The notes: a model not told the origin generated them from the sequence alone. A stretch of DNA of 64,000 nucleotides from Thermoplasmata archaeon (GCA_023140195.1 JAGLME010000001.1:124001-188000), one strand, 5' to 3'; positions 16,763 to 26,259 are shown, numbered from the stretch's first letter. Numbers and translations are program-made.

Positions 16763-18103
16763 TCACCCTTTTCCGGTGACGCTCACTCCTTCGACCTTGA
16801 TGGACGGAAGTGTGAAGCTCATCACTCTCTCCCTCTCTTTCGACACGGCATCTATTCTTCTCAACAGGTCGAAGACGTTCCCGGAGATCATGGTGTCGGT
16901 CACAGGCTGAACCATATCACCGTTCTTCACCAGAAAGCCTCCTTTGACAACAGCTGAGAAATCCCCGCTGAGCGGGTCTGGATATCCCGAAAGACGTCGC
17001 ACGATCAATCCATGCTCTGTCTCTCCTACTATGTCCTCGAACCTCTTCTTACCATCTTCTATGACCACGTTGGTGGTTCCAACACCCGGGGATTGTCTCT
17101 CGTCTCCGGAGGCATTTCCAGTGCTTCTAACGCTGTCCTTGGACGCCGTCTTGGTGTTGTAGATGTAGGATTTGAGTATTCCATTCTCAATCAACCCGAT
17201 TCGCTGATGGGGGAGGCCCTCCCGATCAAAACTGGAAGTGGCAAGTCCATCCTCCAACAGCCCGTCGTCCATGACGCTCAGATTCGTGCTACAAACCTCT
17301 TCGCCTATCTTCTCCCCGAACTGGCTCATGCCCTTCTGGACGTTGTCGGAATTGATCGCATGGGTGAGCACGGTGCCGAGAAGGAGCTTCCCCGCATCCG
17401 GACCGAGGATTACCGGCCCTTCAAAACTTCCCACGCTCTTCGCTCCCAACGAGGAAGTCACTCTCTCCGCGAACTCTTCTGCGACCTTCCCCACATCGAT
17501 CTTCCGTACGTTGTGAGTGAACCTGATACTGTAGTCCAGATTGGAGACTTCTTCACCCTCTATTGCCATGCCCATGATGAACCACAGGAAAGAGCTCGTC
17601 TTCTCTTCTGCCTGGACCCCTCTGGAATTTGCGATCGCCTCCTCACCTCTATGAGCCGAGAAGGTCCCCTTGTCAACTGTGATCCTCTCATCGAAGTCCT
17701 TCGCAGTGTTCAGCATTTCTGTCGCCATTTGAAGGGCGTCCTCGGTCTCGAAACTCTCGCTCTCTGGGTCGTACAGTCCATCGACGTCTTTTAACGGTGC
17801 CTTGTCCGGAAGTTCGTTCCACGGCTCGGATGGCGCGTGGCCCGCGAGCTGCAAGGCTCTCTCTATGGCATTGACGATGTCCTTCTCGTTCACGCTGTTG
17901 GTGGATGCAAACCCCAGTCCTTTCTTCTTGAAGACCCTTATTCCAGTTCCAGACCTAACATCCGTTCTCCCGATATGGATGTCATTGTTCTCCAGAGCGA
18001 CCTCGGTTGATTCGCCCCTCAGCAGGAGGATTTCGATCTCGTCAGCCCCGAGTTTCAGCCCTTTATTGACCGCGGTATCGGCAATAGAAAGCAGCTGTCC
18101 CAT
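16763..18103 (-). CDS. pmbA: PmbA/TldE-family subunit of the TldD-PmbA metalloprotease
   Basis: About 446 residues. The TldE/PmbA signs are the GADEIEILLLRGESTEVALENN start, an SFDREGLPHQR region and the PSIKVEGVSVTGKG end. It lacks the HExxxH zinc motif that TldD carries, as expected of the non-catalytic partner. In known systems the TldD-TldE heterodimer unfolds and digests peptides and matures some modified peptides. The start at 18103 overlaps the TldD stop (TGATG) and has GGAGG 7 nt upstream. Cytoplasmic. Two ABC-2 exporter pairs follow it. Confidence 0.93.
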   Translation of the reverse strand: MGQLLSIADTAVNKGLKLGADEIEILLLRGESTEVALENNDIHIGRTDVRSGTGIRVFKKKGLGFASTNSVNEKDIVNAIERALQLAGHAPSEPWNELPDKAPLKDVDGLYDPESESFETEDALQMATEMLNTAKDFDERITVDKGTFSAHRGEEAIANSRGVQAEEKTSSFLWFIMGMAIEGEEVSNLDYSIRFTHNVRKIDVGKVAEEFAERVTSSLGAKSVGSFEGPVILGPDAGKLLLGTVLTHAINSDNVQKGMSQFGEKIGEEVCSTNLSVMDDGLLEDGLATSSFDREGLPHQRIGLIENGILKSYIYNTKTASKDSVRSTGNASGDERQSPGVGTTNVVIEDGKKRFEDIVGETEHGLIVRRLSGYPDPLSGDFSAVVKGGFLVKNGDMVQPVTDTMISGNVFDLLRRIDAVSKERERVMSFTLPSIKVEGVSVTGKG

Positions 18104-19503
18104 CACCGTCCCTCCGCCTTTCCGCCCACCATCGTCAAGCACCTTATGTAAGGACCGCCCCCGTCCACTTTCGCGGGCTGACCTTTGAAGCACATTCCGT
18201 AACCCATGTCGAACCAGAAGTCCCTACTGACCATGTCAACGCTCTTCAGGACATCGAAAGCGCGCCCGCTTATCGTTACGTTCTTGAGCAGTTTCCCGAT
18301 CTCACCATCGTTTATCTCGTATGCCTCCCCAGCGGTGAACATGAACTCGGCATTTGCATCCGCCTGCCCTTCTCCACCACCCTTCAGCAAGTATCCCTTC
18401 TTGGTTTCCTCCAAGATCTCATCCAGTGAAGAATCTCCCGGTTCAAGGTAGGTGTTCCTCATCCTGATTATGGGTCGGTTCGTATGCTCGAAGGCACGCG
18501 CGTTTCCACATGGCTCCGCGCCCAGTTCTTTCGCCATCTCTCGGTTGACTAGGTATGTTCTCAACATTCCTTTGTCGATGATCCTTGCATCTTTCGTGCT
18601 CACACCCTCATCATCAACCTGAATAGCTCCTGCAGCGTGAACGTTCTCCGCTGGTACCCCGCTGTCCACCAAGCTCACCAATGGGCTCGCCACGGCCTCG
18701 CCCAGCTTCCCCTTCATTATTGAACCAGCGGCGACAAAATCCCCTTCAACAGTGTGCCCTATGGCCTCGTGACATATCAGCCCCACAAGGCTGGGGTCCA
18801 GAACCACCAGCGACTCTCCGCCCTCTGGCCCAGATGCTTTGAGCAGATCGACCGCCAAGGTCGCGGCCTTTTCAGATATCTCCTCTGGGGATTTCTCTGC
18901 AAAGAGATCCTTCCATCCGCCGGTGACGCAATTCGCGTCGTAACCCATGTTCATCTTTCCTTCCCTGGCCGCAACAGCAAGCACCGAGAACTCCGGCTTG
19001 ACGTCAAAGATCTCGGCTTCCGCTCCGTCCGAAGTCACAATCATCTTATGGTCTATTATCTCGTAGTAGGTGCAACTTGAACTCTTGATATCCTCAGATA
19101 CACCTCGAGTCCTTTCTTCGATATCTCTTACGAGGTTCATCTTCTCTTCAAGGGAATGGTCCTCCACCGGATCGTTGACCTTCGGTCGGAATGTCCCGGA
19201 TGCTGGGGTCACATCCTCCAGAGATTCGACCTTCTCCTTCCTGCCCTTGCTGGCCATTCTCCCCGCTTTCATTGAACTGTCCAGACACTCTGACAATCCT
19301 CCGAGCTCCAATTTGTTCGTGCTGCTGAAGCCCCATGCACCGTCAACGAGTGTTCTTATGCCCACACCGCGGCGTGAAGAAGAAGACGCAGATTCCAGCT
19401 CACCCTTTTCGATCGATATCCTGTTCACCTGTCTGGACTGGAACCTCAGTTCGGTGTATTTCGCGACGCTCTTTGCTTCAACCTTGGACAGAAGATCCAG
19501 CAA
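18103..19503 (-). CDS. tldD: TldD-family zinc metalloprotease
   Basis: 466 residues. The zinc motif HEAIGH (~246-251, in CHEAIGHTVEGDF) and a C-terminal GxxAKVDGGGPYIRC segment identify TldD. It is the catalytic subunit of the TldD-TldE protease, active on unfolded peptides in the cytoplasm. The start is a TTG with AAGGGA a few bases upstream; no ATG fits the expected N-terminus. It is the first gene of the string TldD-PmbA-ABC-ABC and divergent from the helicase gene, with the shared promoter region at 19504-19596. Confidence 0.93.
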   Translation of the reverse strand: MLDLLSKVEAKSVAKYTELRFQSRQVNRISIEKGELESASSSSRRGVGIRTLVDGAWGFSSTNKLELGGLSECLDSSMKAGRMASKGRKEKVESLEDVTPASGTFRPKVNDPVEDHSLEEKMNLVRDIEERTRGVSEDIKSSSCTYYEIIDHKMIVTSDGAEAEIFDVKPEFSVLAVAAREGKMNMGYDANCVTGGWKDLFAEKSPEEISEKAATLAVDLLKASGPEGGESLVVLDPSLVGLICHEAIGHTVEGDFVAAGSIMKGKLGEAVASPLVSLVDSGVPAENVHAAGAIQVDDEGVSTKDARIIDKGMLRTYLVNREMAKELGAEPCGNARAFEHTNRPIIRMRNTYLEPGDSSLDEILEETKKGYLLKGGGEGQADANAEFMFTAGEAYEINDGEIGKLLKNVTISGRAFDVLKSVDMVSRDFWFDMGYGMCFKGQPAKVDGGGPYIRCLTMVGGKAEGR

Positions 19504-19596
19504 GACAATCCCTTGCCCATATCCTCTCTGGGCTTAATAGATTTGCAGATTTTGGATGTCAAAGGGTTTTTTAGTTGCCGTGCATTGAAACGTACA

Positions 19597-22347
19597 ATGG
19601 GCGCCATGGAGACCTTGGACCCCCGGATTCAGGAATGTCTTCGGGAACTGGGCATCGACAAGCTCACCGAGCTGCAGGAGAGGTCAATCCCACTTCTCGC
19701 TGAAGGCAAGAACGCTCTCCTCATAGCGCCGACAGGGATCGGGAAGACCGAGGCCGCTGTGCTCCCCCTACTCCAGAAGATAATGGCCGAGAAGCCCAAG
19801 AAGATAAGCCTGGTCTACATCACGCCACTGAGAGCATTGAACAGGGACATGCTCAGGAGAATGAGCTTCTTTGGGGAACACCTCGGGATCGATGTTGTTG
19901 TCAGGCACGGGGACACCTCGCAGAAGGAGAGAACAAGGCAGTCCAAACATCCTCCAGACGTTCTCATCACCACTCCTGAGACGCTCCAGATAATGTTCAC
20001 TGGACGGAGGCTCAGATCCCAATTGACCAATGTCCGATGGGTCGTCATTGACGAGATACATGAGCTGGCCGGTGACGAGAGAGGCGGGCAGCTCGCGGTC
20101 GGATTGGAGAGGTTGGCCGCTTTGTCTGGAAGGGACTTTCAGAGGATCGGGCTCTCAGCCACCGTTGGCAATGATCAAGAGGTTGCGAACTACCTCGGAG
20201 GCGTGGGAAGGGATGTGGAGATCGTTCGTGTGGATATCCCAAAGGGCATGAAGATATTCGTGGAGGTCCCTGAAGCCAAGAAGTCAGACGAAAAACTTGC
20301 TGAAGAAATCCATATTATCGAGGAACTGGCGCCAGCTGTGAGGAGATGCAGGACTCTTATCAAGGAGCATAATTCCACATTGTTCTTTGTCAACACCAGG
20401 GACAACGCCGAATTCCTGACCTCAAGATTGAAGCTCTGGGACGAAGCCTTGCCAATAGGGGTCCATCACGGCTCGCTTTCGAAGAACGTCCGGATTCAAA
20501 TGGAGGACGAGTTCAAATCCAGGATACTCAAGACCCTGGTGTGCACTTCTTCACTGGAACTCGGCATTGACGTTGGCCATGCGGATTTCGTGCTTCAGTT
20601 CAATTCACCTCGGCAGGTCGGAAGGCTCACGCAGAGGATCGGGAGATCCGGTCACGGAGTTGGAGAGGTCTCGGACGGCAGGGTCATTGCCACTGACCCG
20701 GACGATTTCGCCGAGGCGATCGTAATCGCAAGGCGATCTCTATCATGCGAACTCGAGGACCTGAAGGTGAGGGAGAACGATTTGTGTGTGCTGGCGAACC
20801 AGATTGTTGCCATAGGAATGACCCGCCGTAAGAACGACGCGGATGAGATCTTCGAGATGATCAGCAGGGCGTATCCTTTCAGGAACCTGGACAAGTCAGT
20901 GTTCGTCAGTGTGCTGGAGCAATTGAACGAGCTCAGGACCATATGGATGAGAGAAGGCTCCCTCTCCAGGTCCAGAGGGTCGATGGACTACTTCTACGAG
21001 AACATCTCCATGATCCCCGATGAGAACACCTACGTGGTCGAAGACATCAGCTCCAGAAGGCCGATCGGAATCCTGGACGAGAGCTTTGTCGCGTCCTACG
21101 CGGAGACCGGCACCACCTTCATCATGAAGGGAATCACCTGGCAGATCGTGGAGCTCAAGGAGGACAGGATTCTAGTCGAACGATATCATCGGATCGGGAC
21201 CATACCGAACTGGATCGGCGAAGAGATACCGGTCCCCTTCGAGGTGGCCATGGAGGTCGGGGCTCTTCGAAGATCATCTTCATTCGAGGACTACAACTGC
21301 AATGATAACGGCAAGGACTTGTTCGTCGAGTATCTGGAGTCCCAGAAGAACTCTCCCGTTCCCACTGACAAGCTGGTGACGATAGAATCAGCGGGGGATG
21401 AGATGGTGATCAACGTCTGCTTCGGTAGCAAGACAAACGAAACACTGGGCAGGTTGATATCCTCCATGCTATCCGCCAGGCTCGGGGAAAGCGTGGGAAT
21501 GAACTCCGACCCATACAGAATAATCATCCAGCTTCCTCGAAGGGGTGATCCGAACTTGATCAAGGAGATCCTTATGACCACGGACCCTGAAGCTCTGGAG
21601 GGTTTCATGAAGATTGTCCTGAGGAACTCGAACCAGCTCAGGTGGCACTTCCTGTATGCGGCCAAGAAGTTCGGTGCTGTCAGGAGAGGCATCGACTACC
21701 GGCAGGTCAACATCGGGAGGCTCATGGGCGCGTACGAGGACACCCCCATCTTCGATGAAGCAATGGACAAGATGATCTGGCAGAAGATGGATGTATCCAA
21801 GGCGGCGGAGGTCTTGAGACTCCTTCAAAGCGGGAAGATCGATATCGAGATCTCATACGGCCTTTCCAACATTGCACTGGCTGGCTACGAGAAGGCAAGG
21901 GAGCTCGTGGCTCCGAGATACGCGGACAAGCAGACGCTGGCCGCGCTCAAGAAAAGAGTCGACAAGCAGGAGGTCGTTCTCGCCTGCATGAACTGCCAAT
22001 CGACGGCAAGGAATCGGGTAGGGGACGTCCCTGACAAGATCAAATGCGGCGTCTGCGGCTCCGTCATGATAGCTTCCATCCATCCCCTGGACAGGTCCCT
22101 GCTCAAGCTGCTCGAGAAGGAGAATCCCACCGATCTGGAGAAGCGGGAGATCAAGAGATTGTTCAAGAACGCGAGCTTGGTGCGCGAAAAGGGTGGGAAG
22201 GCGGTATTCGTACTTGCCGGAAGAGGAGTGGGTCCCGATACTGCGGGAAGGATTCTGGCAAGACTTCACCAGAACGAGGAAGAGCTTCTGCGAGATCTTC
22301 TGGCCAGCGAGATCAACTACGCCAGGACTAAGAGGTTCTGGGACTAG
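19597..22347 (+). CDS. Lhr-type superfamily 2 DNA/RNA helicase
   Basis: About 916 residues. Motif I APTGIGKTE (~46), Ia TPLRALNRDM, II DEIH (~151), III SATVGN (~187), V GIDVGHADF and VI QRIGRSGHG (~346) are intact. DEIHELAGDERGGQLA is typical of Lhr proteins, which are ATP-dependent 3'-5' helicases in repair and replication restart. A C-terminal zinc ribbon (CMNCQS ... CGVCGS, ~797-822) and an HhH-like end (FVLAGRGVGPDTAGRIL, often seen in Lhr relatives) follow. I chose the ATG at 19597 (MGAMETLDPRI); the frame is open upstream to 19513, but those residues are not helicase-like. A weak TATA-like sequence lies at ~19533. Confidence 0.92.
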   Translation: MGAMETLDPRIQECLRELGIDKLTELQERSIPLLAEGKNALLIAPTGIGKTEAAVLPLLQKIMAEKPKKISLVYITPLRALNRDMLRRMSFFGEHLGIDVVVRHGDTSQKERTRQSKHPPDVLITTPETLQIMFTGRRLRSQLTNVRWVVIDEIHELAGDERGGQLAVGLERLAALSGRDFQRIGLSATVGNDQEVANYLGGVGRDVEIVRVDIPKGMKIFVEVPEAKKSDEKLAEEIHIIEELAPAVRRCRTLIKEHNSTLFFVNTRDNAEFLTSRLKLWDEALPIGVHHGSLSKNVRIQMEDEFKSRILKTLVCTSSLELGIDVGHADFVLQFNSPRQVGRLTQRIGRSGHGVGEVSDGRVIATDPDDFAEAIVIARRSLSCELEDLKVRENDLCVLANQIVAIGMTRRKNDADEIFEMISRAYPFRNLDKSVFVSVLEQLNELRTIWMREGSLSRSRGSMDYFYENISMIPDENTYVVEDISSRRPIGILDESFVASYAETGTTFIMKGITWQIVELKEDRILVERYHRIGTIPNWIGEEIPVPFEVAMEVGALRRSSSFEDYNCNDNGKDLFVEYLESQKNSPVPTDKLVTIESAGDEMVINVCFGSKTNETLGRLISSMLSARLGESVGMNSDPYRIIIQLPRRGDPNLIKEILMTTDPEALEGFMKIVLRNSNQLRWHFLYAAKKFGAVRRGIDYRQVNIGRLMGAYEDTPIFDEAMDKMIWQKMDVSKAAEVLRLLQSGKIDIEISYGLSNIALAGYEKARELVAPRYADKQTLAALKKRVDKQEVVLACMNCQSTARNRVGDVPDKIKCGVCGSVMIASIHPLDRSLLKLLEKENPTDLEKREIKRLFKNASLVREKGGKAVFVLAGRGVGPDTAGRILARLHQNEEELLRDLLASEINYARTKRFWD

Positions 22348-22384
22348 GACTAGATATGTGTCCACAGCCATTTGAACGACAAAG

Positions 22385-22392
22385 TTTTATAC
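22385..22392 (+). promoter_or_regulatory. TATA box of the radical SAM gene
   Basis: TTTTATAC, 63 nt before the ATG at 22455, gives a transcript leader of about 40 nt containing GGGAGGGG. Confidence 0.5.
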
Positions 22393-22454
22393 ATTCTCGG
22401 TCTTACTAATTCCCGGACTGCGGGAGCTGATGGTTATTGAATGGGAGGGGCATA

Positions 22455-24068
22455 ATGCCTGCTCATGATGGTGGCAAGCCGATAGTACTCACTTCATCGA
22501 GGGCCGAAATCAGCAGATACAGTGGTGACCCTTTTGCGGCCTTCATGGCCACATTTCCGCGCAAGTGGATACCAAAATGGTTCATGAAGGGGGAATGGTT
22601 CGATCCAAATGACAACCCGGATGGGACAGCCAAGTTCGTTCCCTACGGGCTGAGGAAGATTGAAGCGCTGTTGGTCGACGAGTTCGGGGAAGAGAACGTC
22701 GCCACGGTCCATCCGGAGAATCTGGACAAGTTCGTCGGACCAAGGACCAAGGTGGTAGGGATCAGTTCTATGGATCCCATGGGTCTTGCGTATGTGAGCA
22801 TTACATACAACTCCATGATCGGCATCGGAGGTCGTTCGGTGGACGAGGTGGAGTTCGAGAAGATATTCCGCTCCCCCGCCCTGAACCGGTATCACCCAAG
22901 GATCATCGTAGGAGGCAGCGGGGCGTGGCAGCTCAGGGACGCAGGAAAGGTGGACGAGTTCGGCATCGACACTCTCGTTCATGCCGAGAGCGAAATGGTC
23001 GTGGTCGACCTGTTCAGGAATGCCATGAACGGCAACGACCTCCCAAGAGAGGTCTCCGGGACCCGCGTCCCCCTCGAGAAGATACCATCTATCAGGAAAG
23101 CCGCCAGCTACGGCGTCGTTGAGATAACCCGTGGATGCGGCAGGGGATGCCAGTTCTGCTCACCCACCAACAGAACGAGGCATTCGATCCCGATTGCGTC
23201 AGTGATGAAGGAGGTCGAAGCTAACATCCGAGGAGGCGCACGCTCCATCTTCACAGCGACCGAGGACATGCTTATCTATGAATGCGGACCCAAGTTCGTT
23301 CCCAATCGCGAAGCCGTTGTTAAACTCTACCAATCGATCGCAGACTATCCAGGCGTGGAGCACATCCACCTTTCTCACACGTCTCTGGCACCTGCCGTGA
23401 AAGACCCCAAGATGATCGAGGAGCTCACACCCATCCTTATGCCCAAGACCAGATACGTCAAGGGTTTCAGGAACTATACCGAAACGTTCATCACGGCCCT
23501 TTTCGGCATAGAGACTGGAAGCATCAGACTGATGGAGAAGTTCATGAGAGGGAAGGCTCTCCCTTATGACGTCAAGGACTGGCATGAGGTAGTCACACAA
23601 GGCGTCGGAGTCTTCAATGACAATGGGTGGAAGCCCATGGGCACTATCATCACCGGTTGGCCCGGGGAGACCGAGGACGACACACTGCAAAGCCTCGAGC
23701 TCCTGGACAAGCTCAAAGGCAGCAAGATGTTCTATGTTCCCCTGCTCTTCATCCCTCTTGAGGACTCCAAGCTCCGCGATGAGAAGAGAATCTCGCTTGA
23801 GTACATGACCGAACTTGAGTGGGAGATCATGGCCAATTGCTGGAAGGAGAATATCAAGGTCTGGGATCCCGGCAAACAACCGATCTTCTCGGTCGTGGCA
23901 TTTCTTTCATACTTCTTGTTCTACAAGTGGAAGCACGGAACAAAAGCCTTCAGGCCCATAATGAAACTCGCTGGATTCCCTGATTCTTTCCTGGGAAAGG
24001 TCAGCCGAGGCTGCGATCCGACCCACTGCCAACCTGGAGAAGCGCCAAAAGGCAAGGTCTTCGGCTAG
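22455..24068 (+). CDS. B12-binding-domain radical SAM protein
   Basis: About 537 residues. An N-terminal Rossmann-like region (~40-200, with VVGISSMDPMGLAYVSITYN and IIVGGSGAW) resembles the cobalamin-binding domain seen in front of many radical SAM enzymes. The [4Fe-4S] motif CGRGCQFC (Cys 228, 232, 235) lies in GVVEITRGCGRGC. The substrate is unknown; the family includes methyltransferases and methylthiotransferases. I chose the ATG at 22455 because GGGAGGGG lies just upstream; a TTG at 22437 is less likely. The C-terminal region has a CDPTHCQPGEAP segment that could hold another metal. It ends 3 bp from the convergent small gene at 24072. Confidence 0.88.
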   Translation: MPAHDGGKPIVLTSSRAEISRYSGDPFAAFMATFPRKWIPKWFMKGEWFDPNDNPDGTAKFVPYGLRKIEALLVDEFGEENVATVHPENLDKFVGPRTKVVGISSMDPMGLAYVSITYNSMIGIGGRSVDEVEFEKIFRSPALNRYHPRIIVGGSGAWQLRDAGKVDEFGIDTLVHAESEMVVVDLFRNAMNGNDLPREVSGTRVPLEKIPSIRKAASYGVVEITRGCGRGCQFCSPTNRTRHSIPIASVMKEVEANIRGGARSIFTATEDMLIYECGPKFVPNREAVVKLYQSIADYPGVEHIHLSHTSLAPAVKDPKMIEELTPILMPKTRYVKGFRNYTETFITALFGIETGSIRLMEKFMRGKALPYDVKDWHEVVTQGVGVFNDNGWKPMGTIITGWPGETEDDTLQSLELLDKLKGSKMFYVPLLFIPLEDSKLRDEKRISLEYMTELEWEIMANCWKENIKVWDPGKQPIFSVVAFLSYFLFYKWKHGTKAFRPIMKLAGFPDSFLGKVSRGCDPTHCQPGEAPKGKVFG

Positions 24069-24071
24069 CCG

Positions 24072-24293
24072 CTACTGCGTCTCGGTGTGATACAGGACAT
24101 CCATGCCCTTCAGTGTTTCGTGTATCTTGTCTGCAAGCCATACCGCATCCTCGATCTTGGCCTTCTTATCCCATTCGTATATGAAATCGAAGTTGCCTTT
24201 GGTGGGCTTGAAACCAATCGCCACGAGTCTGTTAACGATCTCGGACGGTCTCGCACCCTCGCTGGAGAAGGTGACAGACAGATATGTTATCAT
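24072..24293 (-). CDS. Small conserved-looking protein, unknown function
   Basis: 73 residues, predicted beta-alpha-beta (MITYLSVTFSSEG, PSEIVNRLVAIGFKPT, FDFIYEWDKKAK, then a helix ending in TLKGMDVLYHTETQ). The layout resembles small ACT- or ferredoxin-like folds, but I do not recognise the family. The ATG follows GAGGTCC, with a TATA box 23-31 nt upstream, so the leader is very short. It converges on the radical SAM gene, and its promoter is divergent from that of the zinc-ribbon/TPR gene. Confidence 0.7.
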   Translation of the reverse strand: MITYLSVTFSSEGARPSEIVNRLVAIGFKPTKGNFDFIYEWDKKAKIEDAVWLADKIHETLKGMDVLYHTETQ

Positions 24294-24315
24294 GGACCTC
24301 TGAAAAGACCACCAT

Positions 24316-24324
24316 ACTATAAGA
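24316..24324 (-). promoter_or_regulatory. TATA box of the 73-residue protein gene
   Basis: Minus strand TCTTATAGT, centred about 27 nt before the ATG at 24293, giving a leaderless or nearly leaderless transcript. Confidence 0.45.
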
Positions 24325-24372
24325 TTTGCTGTGTCGAGGTCGTGTCCAATTCACGGTATCCACTTCGATAAC

Positions 24373-24380
24373 TTTATATT
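24373..24380 (+). promoter_or_regulatory. TATA box of the zinc-ribbon/TPR gene
   Basis: TTTATATT, about 36 nt before the proposed TTG start at 24413. Confidence 0.5.
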
Positions 24381-24412
24381 TCATCAGTATCCTTCTCAGC
24401 GCAGGTGCATTC

Positions 24413-25561
24413 TTGGCCGAAGACGAATCTCTCCGGTGCAGCGTATGTGGATATCCAAATCCTCTGGGCACTGCCGTTTGTGGCGAGTGCGGTAACAAGT
24501 TGGTCCCCTCTACTGATGATAGCATCGAAGAGGAAGAGATAGATAAGCTGCTCGAGGACCTGGGAGAGATCGGAGAACTTTCTGCTCCGCCAAAGGACAA
24601 GGGCGGACTCGACATCGAGAAGGAGATCGTTGACGAGCTCTTGGATTCGCTTCTGGTCGAGGAGGAAGGGGCCGAAGAGGAACTATTCGAGTGCCCGATG
24701 TGTGGCACGACGCTTTCCTCAGATGCGGCTGTCTGCACCAATTGTGGTGTTGAGTTCGGGACTCCTGCACCTGCGATCGATGAGGAGCTCCCTCCCCCGC
24801 CGCCTCGAGAGGTCGCTGAGGAGGAACTCGAAGCCCCTCCAGGCGTAGAGGTATCCGAGGTCGACGTGTCCAAGGTCAGAGGCATGAGCGGTAGGATGAT
24901 CGATTTCGTTGTCATAGGGACCATCGTCGGCCTTCTTGCAGTGTTCTTTGGAATGGGCATGTATTCTGCTGTCGCGATCAGCGTTGTTTCCTTGGGAGTG
25001 TTCGGCGCGGTGGCCATTGCTGGTATGATCGTGGGACTGTTGCTGTTCAGGATAAGTACCTCGGCTATGGCCCAGGGTGACAGGCTGGTGAAAGAAGGTC
25101 GATACTCTGATGCAATAGAATACTACAACAGAGCAATTCGAATGGGCTCGAAGCCTTCCACCGCATGGTCCAGCAAAGGGGTCGCGTTCAAGAGGATGAA
25201 CGAGTACGAGGAAGCCCTCAGATGCGAGGACATTGCCATCCAGATGAACGAGAAGAACGAGTTTGCCTGGTGCAACAAGGGTGATGTGCACTTCAAGCTC
25301 GGAAAGTACAAGGATGCGGTTGCGTGCTACGACAAGGCCCTGAAGATCAGGCCCCGGTACGCCATAGCATGGAACAACAAGGGTGCGGCGCTTGCCAGAC
25401 TAGATAAGTTCGCCGAGGCCAAGAAGTGCCATGACAAAGCCATCAAACTCAAGCCCAAATACATTGCGGCCTGGTTGAACCGCGGGGAGGTTTTGGTCCG
25501 GCTGGGTAAGAGGGATGAGGCCGAGAAATCGTTGAACAGGGCCAGATCGCTTGGGGCTTAG
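24413..25561 (+). CDS. Membrane protein with two zinc ribbons, two TM segments and TPR repeats
   Basis: About 382 residues. Two N-terminal zinc ribbons (CSVCGYPN ... CGECG and CPMCGTTL ... CTNCG) are separated by an acidic linker. A Pro-rich stretch and two membrane helices (~160-215, FVVIGTIVGLLAVFFGMGMY and VFGAVAIAGMIVGLLLF) follow, and then about four TPR units (~225-375, as in AWNNKGAALARLDKFAEAKK). TPRs bind other proteins; here they should face the same side as the ribbons. I chose the TTG at 24413 (LAEDESLRC) because AGGTG lies 5 nt upstream and the TATA box at 24373 would leave the earlier frame outside the transcript. Function unknown; a membrane-tethered scaffold is likely. It converges with the RlmE gene, overlapping by 4 bp. 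Confidence 0.82.
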   Translation: MAEDESLRCSVCGYPNPLGTAVCGECGNKLVPSTDDSIEEEEIDKLLEDLGEIGELSAPPKDKGGLDIEKEIVDELLDSLLVEEEGAEEELFECPMCGTTLSSDAAVCTNCGVEFGTPAPAIDEELPPPPPREVAEEELEAPPGVEVSEVDVSKVRGMSGRMIDFVVIGTIVGLLAVFFGMGMYSAVAISVVSLGVFGAVAIAGMIVGLLLFRISTSAMAQGDRLVKEGRYSDAIEYYNRAIRMGSKPSTAWSSKGVAFKRMNEYEEALRCEDIAIQMNEKNEFAWCNKGDVHFKLGKYKDAVACYDKALKIRPRYAIAWNNKGAALARLDKFAEAKKCHDKAIKLKPKYIAAWLNRGEVLVRLGKRDEAEKSLNRARSLGA

Positions 25562-26160
25562 CCCAAATATCCTTTTGCCACTAGATACGTCTCGCGACTG
25601 CTGGATGTTGAGGCTTTTGGTGAGTGCGATTGACTGAACTCGAACAGCTTGGAGGTTCTTTCGGCATATTCAGGGAACATGTCCCCTTGGAAGACTTTGA
25701 CGACCAAACATCCCCCTCTTCCCAGGGTCTGGCTTGCGAACTTCAGCGCGCCCTCGGCCAGGGACATCGATTTCCCATGATCGACGTGCTTGTTCCCGGT
25801 CAGCCTTGGCGCCATGTCCGATAAGACCACATCCACTTTCCGCTCTATCTCTTCAAGAACGGCTTCCATTGTCGCAGGGTTCGACAGGTCACCCCTCACC
25901 AATCTGACACCCTCGATAGGTTCCATTCTCTTTCTGTCCACGGCAATCACCACGCCTTTGGGTCCCACTAACTCCAACGCAACCTGGGACCATCCACCGG
26001 GTGCTGCTCCGAGGTCCACCACGACATTCCCTTCCGTGACGATGGAGAACCTCTCGTTGATCTGAATGAGCTTGTACGCCGCTCTGCTCCTGAAGCCCTC
26101 GGCCTTAGCTTTCCTGTAGTAGCCGTCCCTCTTCCTCTGCTTCACCCAGCTTTTGGTCAT
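25558..26160 (-). CDS. rlmE: 23S rRNA (uridine-2'-O-)-methyltransferase RlmE/FtsJ family
   Basis: About 200 residues. The SAM motif VVDLGAAPGGW (~46-56), the RSRAAYKL lysine, DMAP and the VKVFQG lysine give the K-D-K-E catalytic set of FtsJ/RrmJ enzymes, which methylate a ribose of large-subunit rRNA. I chose the ATG at 26160 (MTKSWVKQRKRD) because a TATA-like TTAATATC at 26183-26190 predicts a transcript start there, so the message is leaderless. The upstream open frame to 26277 overlaps that promoter and is not conserved-looking. Confidence 0.92.
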   Translation of the reverse strand: MTKSWVKQRKRDGYYRKAKAEGFRSRAAYKLIQINERFSIVTEGNVVVDLGAAPGGWSQVALELVGPKGVVIAVDRKRMEPIEGVRLVRGDLSNPATMEAVLEEIERKVDVVLSDMAPRLTGNKHVDHGKSMSLAEGALKFASQTLGRGGCLVVKVFQGDMFPEYAERTSKLFEFSQSHSPKASTSSSRETYLVAKGYLG

Positions 26161-26259
26161 TCCGGCCATCATCAATGCCACGGATATTAACCGTTTTGGT
26201 CGCTCTTCTAAGCGTCCAGACCCGCTGGACACCGAAAACATTAAGGTGCCAGGCGACAA

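Noticed and set aside
16706-16957. Peptide precursor for the TldD/ABC operon
   Set aside because: The only short frames near the operon lie inside PmbA on the other strand; none has a ribosome site.
24232-25017. 261-codon minus-strand Ser/Thr-rich frame
   Set aside because: It is antisense to the zinc-ribbon/TPR gene, and the Ser/Thr richness mirrors Glu/Gly codons on the other strand.
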